From Viridothelium virens (lineage: Eukaryota > Ascomycota > Dothideomycetes > Trypetheliales > Trypetheliaceae), in assembly GCA_010094025.1 (NCBI GenBank), contig ML991835.1, positions 109,752 to 173,751 of the forward strand: a stretch of 64,000 bases of DNA. The letters run 5' to 3'. Under the pieces are notes generated by a model that did not search any database, had not been told where the DNA came from, and saw only the letters and a list, made by a program, of their open reading frames with translations. A program made the translations under genes and the position numbers. Of the stretch, positions 20,376 to 30,168 are shown piece by piece (the stretch's first letter is position 1; the number at the start of each line of letters is the position of its first letter).

Positions 20376-22333
20376 ATGCCCGAGCTCGACATTCAGGGCA
20401 CAAAGAGAAAGGTTGCCTGGTATGTTTCGACTACGCTCGATCACGTTAATACAGTTCGAAGATCACCACTGAAGCAAGACAGCGGTCCATGCATTCGCGG
20501 GCATCGCTCTTCCAAATGCGAACACAAGGACAGAGTGCTTGTGGAGGTCCGTAAGCCTGGTCGACCACTGAGTGCATGTCCACACCCGCCTGGCTCATGT
20601 AACTGCGACCAGATCGTTCTGAACTACACGATTCCTAAATGTATGTCCAACAATGTACTTCACTCGAAAAGCCAAACTCACTCTTGAAAGCAAATCGCTG
20701 TGTCTGCAAGCCTCCAGAGAACACCGTAAAGGGAGGCCCCTCTGCTCGAGTGACCAAGGCAAAGGCTCAAAGACCGCCCAGCAGCATCGTTCTCTCGAAT
20801 ATAGAGAATGGCTTGAAAAGGGACCGACGTGCTGTGCTAGACTCTGTCGAAAGCGGGGCAGCAGATATGGTCCCAGATGATCCGTCTGGAAAGTCCTGCT
20901 GTGGAGAACCGTCTGTAGCCATGCCTCCAGAGGCTCCGATGAAGGAACTGCCCGATACTCCAGTGCATTCCAACGGAACTTTGAGATCATCAACAGTGGA
21001 GTCGAGGCAGCTAGAAACTGACAGTTCAGCCTTATCGACTGGAGGAGCTATCAGAAGCTGCTGCTGTCCAGACATTTCATCGCTGCAAGCCGAGGCGAGT
21101 GGGAGATCAGACGCTGCGTCCCAGCATAACGAACAAACTGAAGAAGAAAACACTGCTAGTATTGCTCCGCCGGTAGCCACCAGACGACGTTCATCAATGC
21201 AACCCCCCAACGGCTTTGAAATCTCAAGTGGGTGTGTGGAGCAGCAGGCGGAAACCACCTTTGCAGCGCAGCAGCAAGATTCGCTGATCAACAGTGCAAA
21301 AACAAGCTTCGATCATAATTGTACTTGTGGTGATGACTGCACTTGTTTTGGCTGCCCAATGCATCCGAAAAATAAACCGACTATTGACTACGTACGTTAC
21401 TATTCAGGCATGGTGGAGAACGACAGTATAACGTCAGTGAACTCAACTTACGAGACTGCTCAGCCACCAAGAAGCCAGTGGCATCTTGAAAATATTCCCG
21501 AGATCTCTGTTCAATGGCCTTCCTCGACGCCGGACCGAACAGTGGCACAGGATTTAGCATATCGACATCTCGCCGCGCAGCAGCAGAGCGGTACACAAAA
21601 CACCACAACACAGATTCACTCCAGCATTGATGAATCTCGTCCATTTAGGAAGACTGCAGAGCTCGATTTCCATGATCAAGGGCCGGAATCAATGGCTTTC
21701 GATACCGACAGCCCCTCGAGTGGCGAAGAGGCACCCAAGACACTCGATTCAGTACCGTTTTTTATACACCAGTATACCTTTTCTCCTCATAGTGGTCCGG
21801 CTAGGATATGTCAGTGCCGCGATGGCTATAACTGCCCAGGATGCCTCATTCAAAAGAGCCACTTTAGCCCACTTCCGCCCACACCCCCAATTCAGCCCGC
21901 AGTCACAGATTACATAGATAACGGCACCAGCTGCGCTTGCCATCCTTTTCCGAAACCAGCAGGGAGAGCTCAAGATCTTCAACATCCTTTTCGATCGACA
22001 ACGTCGCAGCCACGAACTACTGCTGGCAAACATACTCCGGCCATACCCTCACCTCCAACGCCAACAACAGGATTGGGTAACATTAGCGACATCACTTGTA
22101 CCTGCCCCAGTGGTACTAAAATATTGGCCATGACAAGAGCGCAAGCGCAGGTCCAAGTGCATGCTCAACTGCACGGATGGGACTGCGACTGTCGGATGGG
22201 GTGGCGATATTTTCAGACCCTTTCAGAGGCAGAGGCAGCTGCTCACCAACGGCCGTCCTCTCAGTCTGCAGGCTGGAATAGCGTGTTTGGCTGGGAGCAA
22301 GTAGTTGGAATGCCGAGCCATCTGCCGGGCTGA
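20376..22333 (+). CDS. Copper-fist transcription factor, Mac1/Cuf1/GRISEA-like
   Basis: Nuclear copper-sensing regulator. Exons 20376-20419, 20483-20640, 20691-22333; 614 residues. The N-terminal zinc/copper fist spans about residues 1-55: KVACGPCIRGHRSSKCEHKDR (12-32), KPGRP (39-43), then CPHPPGSCNC. The first intron splits the first fist cysteine codon. The second acceptor is AAAG, less usual, but it is the one found that keeps frame. Downstream are several Cys clusters: CTCGDDCTCFGCPMH near 278-292 (the C-x-C-x3-C-x-C-x2-C-x2-H copper-sensing repeat), CQCRDGYNCPGC, CACHPF, CTCPSG and CDCRMGW. Repeats of this kind sense copper in Mac1 and Cuf1. It very likely controls the adjacent Ctr and Fre genes. 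Confidence 0.93.
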
Positions 22334-22518
22334 AGTTGCACTGAACTGTGTGGAGAAAGAGTTGATTCTCATATGGAAAGCCTGGACAGCTTTGTCACAG
22401 TGACGGAGACGTTTATCGAAAAGCAGATGGCTCTTTTGATACAGTCTATTATGGTGGCTTCTAATCATTGCGTCAGTATCATGATCATCATCATGTCGAC
22501 CGCCGTCATCATCTACAT

Positions 22519-23847
22519 TTAGCTCTTGTAAGCCACACCCGTCTTCTTCCTCACATATCTCACGGTTCGAACCTCGAACTTTGGCTCCAAAGGCTTGTCA
22601 TGGTCCACGTTACCCTCGCTCTCACCATGCAGCCAGGGAGTTTTGTCGTGATAGCCATATTCCTTGGGTGCGACACCCGTCCAGCTGGAACTCTCGACTT
22701 TCCCATCCCACCGCAACTCGACACCCTGGGGCAGCGGAAACACCCACGTCTTCGCACATTCCACAACCGAATCGAGCTGGGGAAGTTTCTGCACAAACGT
22801 CTCAAAGACCAGTTCGAGCAGTTTGAGGTCCGGGAAGCATCCAACTTGCATCCCCCACTGCTCGTGATATTTCCATTCTTCATTCGGACGTGGACCCTCT
22901 TCGGGCGTGCCATCCCTCCGGTGCTGTGCATGAAGTTCCATGGTCTTGTACGACGGTCTATTGATCCAGGGATCAAGGCCAAGGCGGTCATCGCTGTTCG
23001 GATGCGATGTCCAGGTCCACCAGTCGGTCCGGCCCAGGCGAACGGTTAACCTCGTGATGGGACGAGCGGGAAATTTTCGAGCGAGTTCCCTGGGACCGAA
23101 CTGCTCGTTATTGATTGATGTTGGGATGAGTCTATGCCTGGGACGGGGTGCATGCGCCTGGTTGAGACGTGCCGAGTGATGGGACCACGCTGTCATACGA
23201 TTGATTCGCTGATGGGTTTCTTCATCGATTGTATAATTACGGTCTGTTGTGAGGCCTTCAATGAACCGCCTACCTGCCTCGATGTGGATAGAAAAATCGC
23301 GTATTGCCGAGTCTTCGAGCTGGATTTGCTGCGTTGAGAGCTCGAGCCATTGGGTGTTGGCGAATTGGTAATTTCCAAGTTTGTTGATGATGGCTGCACC
23401 AGACAGTTGACCCGGAGGAAGGTCTTTGTGGTCGCCTACGTGGACGGAAATTGGGTTGAGCAGGATTGGAAGATTGTAAGTTTCGAGATAAACAACTTTG
23501 CATGTGCAAAGAAGTTCTTTGGCGATACGGAGAGCGCCACCTTGACCAGGGCGATTACAACGAAGATGCTTTGGATACAGCCATTTTGGATCTTCGTAGG
23601 CAGTCAGAGTATAAGCCCATATATAGTCCCTTATCTCCTTGGGAAGAATAGAGAACAGCGGAGACTGTGGTTGACGGTTAATTTCGCTATCGCTCTTGGT
23701 TAACTCATGAACAAGGACACCGTCGAGGGTTTGCTTTGCCGCCGCGCTCTGATCAGGCTTTGACTCCAGGCCCGATCTGACAGGTGAGTCTTCCATGCTG
23801 CCAAGTCGGTCGCGAATGCCGTTCCAGAGCGACGCGAGTGCATTCAT
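22519..23847 (-). CDS. Conserved fungal protein, 2EXR/DUF7730-like
   Basis: Single exon, 442 residues. After a variable N-terminus the segment PLFSILPKEIRDYIWAYTL (about 63-81) matches the F-box-like start of the 2EXR/DUF7730 group, found in many fungal proteins with no known biochemical role. LLCTCKVVYLE follows, as is usual. The C-terminal half is rich in W and charged residues (TDWWTWTSHPNSDDRLGLDPWI). No signal peptide or membrane span. It converges with the copper-fist gene, leaving 185 bp. The function is unknown. Confidence 0.75.
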   Translation of the reverse strand: MNALASLWNGIRDRLGSMEDSPVRSGLESKPDQSAAAKQTLDGVLVHELTKSDSEINRQPQSPLFSILPKEIRDYIWAYTLTAYEDPKWLYPKHLRCNRPGQGGALRIAKELLCTCKVVYLETYNLPILLNPISVHVGDHKDLPPGQLSGAAIINKLGNYQFANTQWLELSTQQIQLEDSAIRDFSIHIEAGRRFIEGLTTDRNYTIDEETHQRINRMTAWSHHSARLNQAHAPRPRHRLIPTSINNEQFGPRELARKFPARPITRLTVRLGRTDWWTWTSHPNSDDRLGLDPWINRPSYKTMELHAQHRRDGTPEEGPRPNEEWKYHEQWGMQVGCFPDLKLLELVFETFVQKLPQLDSVVECAKTWVFPLPQGVELRWDGKVESSSWTGVAPKEYGYHDKTPWLHGESEGNVDHDKPLEPKFEVRTVRYVRKKTGVAYKS

Positions 23848-24627
23848 TTAATAGGTAGCGGTGGCAATTTAAGTGGTACGGTAGTTGTGACGTACGTCAA
23901 CACAACAGATGTGAGAAGTGATGGATGGAGCCAAGCTACTTCGGACAAGGGGCGCAGTTCAATCCTGCAGGAATGCGTCGAGTCACGGCGGTGAAGGTCA
24001 AAGCTCACTGTGTCTGTGCAACGGCTCGACGTTTGGGAGCGCTCTTTCATCGATAGTTGCAGGTCACGTGATAATATACCCGTTCACTAAAGTGGTGCGA
24101 ATCGGCCTGAACTTACATCCATGTTTGTTCAAGAATCCCTATCTACCTGACCTTAGGTAACTGGGTAGGTAGTAGGAGAGTGACTATCTTCCAGTCGTAC
24201 TTTACCTGAATAGGTAGGTAGGGTTTACACAATGAGGAGATTGGATGGTTCATGCACAACCCTGAACACCCTTTTTTATCCTCACCTACCCGATCTTTTC
24301 ATCTTATTGTTTCTCCTTCTATATCATACCTCTCTCATCATCACTTCATCACCACCTTTTCATTGAAATCGAGTTTTTGCGATTGGATACACAACAGTTG
24401 AATAGCTCGTGTAGTTAATTTAATATTGCATTCAACTGGGTTGTAGAGTATTTATGTCAGAGGATGAACTCATAGTTCTTGCCTCTTTTCTGAGCTTGGC
24501 GATGAATCGGGAAATATCTCTGGAGAAGTTTCCATTCTGATCTCAGTTCCGTCAAGTCCAACGCAGTCAATTACGATAAGACTCGAAGCCGAAACGCTGA
24601 AACGGGGTCTAGTATACTGCATGCATC
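23848..24627. other. Intergenic with TAGGTAGG repeats and CT-rich tract
   Basis: TAGGTAGG-type repeats lie at 24163-24172 and 24211-24223, and an inverted repeat TACCT/AGGTA at 24144-24159. A pyrimidine-rich plus-strand tract at about 24280-24365 looks like a fungal transcription start region, but no plus-strand gene follows. Confidence 0.45.
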
Positions 24628-25658
24628 CTACGGCCGACCAAGGAATGCGAGGATAGCCTTCCCGTCCTCCCAGAAAGCTTCAATAACGTTGCCTTCGGTC
24701 GTGAATCCGACATCCCACACAGCTCGAGATTTAGTCCCCAGCTCGTTTGTACCCGAGCCATCGTTCAGCTTCCAAAGTCGAACTACATCATCGCTCCCAC
24801 CGCTAACAACTGTTTCATTTTGGATCTTGATCGAATTAACGGCGTGAGGATGGGCCTTCGGAATCGTCCACTTCTCCTCAGCCGTGTCAAGTAACCACGC
24901 ACCAATCTTCCCATCAGCACCGGCAGTGACAATCAGGCCACTTCCGATCGCTATGAAATTGACAATCGATGTGTGGCCATCGATGACAGCTTTACACGAA
25001 CCGTCGTTCACGTTCCACACCCTAATCTTGCCGTCGAGACTGCCAGAGACCAATGTCGTGCCTTCCAGTGCAATCGAGCGAACCTTGGCTTCGTGACCCA
25101 TAAATGTCTGTAAGCATGAGCCAGCGTCGATGTCCCAGCTCTTGCAGGTCTGGTCATAACTCGCAGAGACGACAATGTTCTTCTGCGTGGCGATCGCTAT
25201 GATAGTGTCCGAATGACCCTCCAGAGTACGAGCGGTACTTCCATCTTTGATGCTCGAGACTTTTATTGTAAAGTCTCTAGATGCCGAGACTATTTTGTCG
25301 GTGCCGTGGTTTGCTAGAGCAGTAACGGTGTTGTCGTGAACATTGCGCCACCAGTCTTGGGTTCTGCAAAGATTTAAGAGGGCAGACGTTTAGAAGACAC
25401 AGATACCAACCCTTCACTCAAATTCCAAGATTCAATGACGCCGCCGACACATCCGATAGCTAGCCTATCCTCGCCGACAGCCAGCAAGCGTCGAATCGTG
25501 TGCGAGGCTTTGAGCACATGGAGAGATGCACCTTCAGGCGAAAAGACAAGAGCTTGGCCGTCGTCCAACCCAACAACAATGTATCTTGAAGCGATCACTA
25601 AACTCGTGACTATGGCAGAGTTGGAAAGCAGCTGACGCTGTGGACTGGTAACTGACAT
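24628..25658 (-). CDS. WD40-repeat protein
   Basis: Exons 25658-25411 and 25363-24628 (47-nt intron, donor GTTGGT), 327 residues. At least six WD-type blades are visible, with endings such as VIESWNLSEG, CKSWDID, IRVWNVNDG and VRLWKLNDG, separated by GH dipeptides (EGHSDT, MGHEAK, DGHTSI). It resembles the propeller of F-box/WD40 proteins such as Met30/Cdc4, but no F-box is found; the N-terminus starts directly with a blade. It probably serves as a protein-interaction scaffold; the partner is unknown. The donor is non-consensus, so the exact splice is slightly uncertain, although it is the one that keeps frame. Confidence 0.82.
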
Positions 25659-26563
25659 GGCGGGCGGAATCGGTTAACGATTGGGCGACTGGAGGAATCA
25701 CACAGTCAGAAAGCCCGAAAGTGCTAAAACTGAAAACCCCGCTTCTAGATTTCACTGATCATATTTCGCCTATACCAATCCTCTCCAAGTTCGCATTTCG
25801 GACAAATTAGTGTAAAAAAAAGACTGTCCCAAAAGCATGCTTTGAGAGAATTTTTGAATAAAGATAAGTATGCCTCAATTTTTGACGTAGAATGCGTAGA
25901 AAGGTCCTTCAAATAGCTATCGATCCTTCGAAAATATGGATGCTTCAGACCTCATCTGCTACTTTCTGACCTTAATCGATTTGGGGGACTCGAAGATCTG
26001 GATCACCAATTATGAACAGGCGTGGCTTCACCGGTGATTGACCGGTCTTGAGGCACGACTCCTCGTATTAATCAGAATCACGTCTAATTACCGCCCTCGC
26101 TTAAAATTCCTGATCAGCATGGGTCATTATATATAGTCAGCTGTCTAGGGTAATAGCTTTCTCTGACCAAGCGCACCAAGTCATATTCGTTGCTCGAATT
26201 TGGTACCAGCAACGAGGCGATTAACACTTGCTCTTTGTTCAAGTCGTAATGCCGTTGTTCGAGATAGCTTGCTGGCTGTGAGTCTAAAATCGATTGTGCA
26301 TGCATGGCTCATGTTCTCATTTAGAGAACCAATGTAAGCCGGTGTACATGGAAAAAGATTGTGGTGTGCAGTAAAGTATACTAATACAAAGACTTGTCCG
26401 AGTCTATTGAAGACGTAGATTCGTAGATGAAACTGTTCATATGGTGTTCGTTGAATGAATGCATGAATGTGTTAGACCTAACTGTTCCAAAAAGCTCGCT
26501 ATACTCAATGATCAACTACCCGATTAGTGTAACAATTATAACCCCATGACTGACCAGAATCCA
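25659..26563. other. Intergenic, nothing recognised
   Basis: Promoter of the WD40 gene and 3' flank of the secreted-protein gene. One 63-codon minus frame (26114-26305) has no motif and is not called. Confidence 0.45.
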
Positions 26564-27362
26564 CTAGCAGTATAAATATGAGTCTGGAGGATCTATCTTG
26601 TCATTCGTGAAGTATTTCCGTATATCGATGGGGTTTTTGCAGACATCGACTTCCCTCTTGTTCGAATTCTTGCCAACAGTGTTGCGCTTGGTATTTGCTG
26701 GGTTAGCAGTCCAGGCTCCAAAAGCGTCTGGAACTTGAGTCATGGTGACCGTGAATCCGGCGTCCTCCCAGTATGATTTTGCAAAGCCGACCAAATTGTT
26801 CCAGACATTCCCGGCTTGCCCAACCCAGGCACTGAAATCGATAGAAACGCCCGAGCTCACAAAATTAGAGCCGTCAACTTGCCTCATTCCCTCACCAGTC
26901 ATGGCTGAAAATGTTCCATGAGTATGGACGAAGTCCAGGTCAAGATCGTCCGGAGCAAGCCAAAGCTCCTCTTGAAAGTGAGATAGGAGATTTCTGGAGA
27001 CTTCGGATAGAACCTCGTTCCCAGCAACTTGGAAGGCACTAAATACGGTTGTCGTGAGCCGGAGTGGGCCGTACATCCTCATTCTCCCATTTGCGGAATA
27101 GACGAGATTGACACCATTTGATGATTGATACGGAGATTTTGCACTCGCCTTATTTACAGCACTTGTGTTGAAATAATTGATCGGCTCGGACCCGTTACGA
27201 CGAGCGAGAAGCTTTGGAGAAGTGGAAGTGGACGTCGAACTCCATAGATGTGGAAGTGCCGTAGACAGCACTGCAAAAGCCACGCACTAATTCAGTTAGT
27301 ATAGATTGTTGCGCGAGGACTTGTTTACCATGGCTTACCGTAAATGGTATTGAGAGTCTCAT
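26564..27362 (-). CDS. Putative secreted protein, unknown
   Basis: Exons 27362-27339 and 27286-26564 (52-nt intron), 248 residues. The tiny first exon encodes MRLSIPFT and completes a signal peptide after splicing (CVAFAVLSTALPHLW), which supports the join. The mature part has no family I recognise. It contains TTTVFSAFQVAGNEVLSEVS and a central GVSIDFSAWVGQAGNVWNNLVGF stretch, then a basic site (TKRNT, NKREVDVC) and a short tail with two cysteines ending YLYC. Probably extracellular. The function is unknown. Its expression context is unclear; neighbours are unrelated. Confidence 0.65.
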
Positions 27363-29076
27363 TTCTGAACTATCCAGACTCGTGTAGAGAGACCAGGTGC
27401 GTGATGGCCTGCTGAGAAGATTATACTAGAATTTAGCTCTTGTATTAAGTGGCGATCTACAAAGCTCTGCTTTGTAAGTGCACTCTTTATCCCCAGATGA
27501 AAGATAAGGACTCGAGAAATCTTTGAGCCGGAAGCTGACTGCTAGAAGGTCGACCGGCAACCTTGCTGAATTCTTGAGGAAGGATTTTAATGAATAAATG
27601 CGAAATTAAGATAAGTACGCATACGATAAAACTAGGAAAGTAGGACTCCTAGGAATGATATGTCGGACTGGAAGGTAGTACTGAAGACCGACCCGCGATC
27701 CTTGTAACGTTCTTGTTGTCAAGCTTCCAAATTCCAATCAAGATCGCAAAGCATACTCGCTCATTCTTATACCTCCATTTCTCACGACACAACGTCATTA
27801 CGTGCTTTGCAAATGTAGTGGTCTTAGTATCGGAGCAAGGTTGAAGACCACATATTACAATCTCGTCACCGGCGCAGGAGTGAGAGAGGCAGAGCCTGGA
27901 CATCCTGATGGTTAATCAGAGATGGCAATTCACCGGCCACCTGCCACAAAGCATTAGACTCTGAGTCAGTTGAAAGCTCCAAAACGGCCGGTGGTGGAGG
28001 TGAGAGCTAATGGATAGAGTTATCGGACCTCGAACCTGCAGTGAGAGATGCAGCTGAATCAGCTTCTGAGGCTAAGCGAGATTTAGATTAGCGCCAACAT
28101 TGCCGTACGCCTTAAATCCTCCGACCATCTCTCCCCCATTTATCCTCTAAGGGATTCCAAATGGTTGGTGACCTTGAGACCTTCTGATCTCTTCCTGGTT
28201 GATCGGGTAGAGCAGGCTCGGATGGCTATGAAATAGATGCTTGAACCTACCCACCTATGTGCTTTTACCATAGTTCGTTCTAAAGAAAAACGAGGCAATC
28301 CACCATTCACCCCCTGCTTTCATTGGACTGAAGGCACGAGTCCTACGTCTTCATTTACGTATGTGAATATTCATTCTTGACATGTTATCTCAAATCCTGA
28401 ACTTACTATTCTTGTGCAAATCAGCCAGCGTTCCTCACAAGGTCTTCACCGGAGCTTCTGGGGTAAATCTCAACTCAAGGATCGTGACTTCATCTTCAAA
28501 ATGACGTACGGACTTGACAACGTGCTATTGTCACCTTTTTATTCCATGGTAGAGACTGTATCTTCACCATCAGCTTGAACAGTGATCTATCCTAGACTCT
28601 GACCGGAGATTGTCCCGGAATATGCTAGTCCGGCTGGCGGTCCTTGACAGCATCGGTCACATCTAAAATTCGGACGTATCGTGAGCAGTTGATCATGATC
28701 TCTAATCAAAGGATGCGTCACCGGCTCATAGGTGGGATGACCACTATCAAATGCTCCTTCTCATGGCTCTATGATGATACCAATCGACAATCGTAGACAT
28801 CTCACAGATTGCCTGTTCGGATCCTGCGGACGATGTCGCTGTTCACAGCTCGAGAGCTGCGTTCTCAACGTAGCCTCTTCTAGATACAGATCGAGAAGCT
28901 ATAAAGCGCCTGCAAAGTCCAAGGGAGACGAGACATCATAACCTTCAGAAGCTACTTCTTTCTCATTCAGAGTATTGCGGGCAATACTTCTCTCGATCCT
29001 TCCACTACTATCTATCTTTTCTTGTTCGATTAGCTAGTATTCCTCCTTACTCAACTTCAATTCGAAACCGAACGAG
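27363..29076. other. 1.7-kb intergenic region with secreted-protein promoter
   Basis: No convincing gene. A TATAAAG box lies at 28900-28906, 171 bp before the ATG at 29077. A tRNA-like fragment near 28010-28060 was considered and rejected. Confidence 0.5.
28900..28906 (+). promoter_or_regulatory. TATA box of the secreted Cys-rich protein gene
   Basis: TATAAAG with suitable spacing to the start codon at 29077, allowing a leader of about 140 nt. Confidence 0.4.
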
Positions 29077-29741
29077 ATGCATTCAACAGCCATCATTATT
29101 TTTTGTAGTCTGTTAGGCACTATTAGCGCAAGTGCCTTGCCTCCTCAAAGACGGGATAACGCGCCGCCAGCCTCTTTCAAAGGATTCTACCACCCGAAAA
29201 ATCTTCCCGACGGGAGCTACCACGTCTCTCTAGACGCGAATGGATCGCAAATTCATACCAAGCTGGACGTTCCTTTCCACATTGACACCAATGCTACTCA
29301 TAACTCCAGCAATACCCCGTCACTCCTTCAGAAACGTTGCAGCCCTACCTACTCAGGCGCTCAAGTGACTTGCGGAAACAGCAATATTGATCAACTAGCC
29401 TGGCTCAACCTCAAGACCAATTTTGACGCGTTATGTGGTGGGAGCGGTGGCCAGAATGTCGGCGCATATCAAGCAATCTACTCGGTCTACCAAGGCGCCC
29501 AGATGTACATGTGCAATTACGCCCACACCATCAGCCAGAACTGCGTCCAGGCGGAGCTGGATAATGCCCTTGGAGATATAGGCTGCCAGTGCCAGAATTA
29601 CTTAGTCGGTAAGCTTCCCAAGACTTGACACAGGTAGATCCCATGCTGATGCTCATACTCGCAGGCTTTGAGTGGATACCCAATTACTATAAAAACTATG
29701 GATTTGTCAGCGGTCCAGGCTTTTGCGCAAATAACAAATGA
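29077..29741 (+). CDS. Secreted cysteine-rich protein with Kex2-type sites (effector candidate)
   Basis: Exons 29077-29608 and 29665-29741 (56-nt intron), 202 residues. The signal peptide ends near residue 20 (LLGTISASA). A QRR site follows, then a pro-region of about 60 residues with N-glycosylation motifs (NATHNSS) and a second dibasic site, LLQKR. After this the mature domain starts at CSPTYSGAQVTC and has eight cysteines, even-numbered as in disulfide-rich secreted proteins, ending SGPGFCANNK. The layout (signal, pro-peptide, Kex2 site, Cys-rich domain) is typical of processed fungal effectors or antimicrobial proteins. I do not recognise a named family. Confidence 0.75.
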
Positions 29742-30168
29742 AGTAATTATCTGGGATTCTCGAGGACCTCTACTTTTACTTGCTCGGGGAAGTGGCTCGC
29801 ACCGTTATCCTGAAGGTTACACGTTCGTTTTGAAGAGCGGCTGGATCCGTAGCCTGTTATAGATGAATAACATACTCTATTTCTAGCATCAACTTCATCT
29901 GTAGTACCGACGTTTCGATCGTCACATAATAATTGCATCTGCCTGACGGATTTGCAGGAGCAATCTAGTAGCCGCGGCAAGTGAGCATATTCAGTTTTGA
30001 CTTCTATAAAAGATCTTGAACCCGAATTCTTTGGAGATTTCCTATAAAATATGCAATAAAGGATAAATTGATCTCTTTCGCGAAGTTCAACAGAGTGTGG
30101 TTTCTAAATAATTCGTACGCCAGATATCTTGGAGATTCAAACATTAGAGACGAAACAAATCTATACTC
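29742..30168. other. Convergent 3' flanks
   Basis: AT-rich spacer between the secreted-protein gene and the sugar-porter gene. No gene seen. Confidence 0.45.

Noticed and set aside
28005-28060. A-box-like AGCTAATGGATAGAG resembling a tRNA D-arm
   Set aside because: The following anticodon and T arms do not fold; at most a chance match or a decayed copy.
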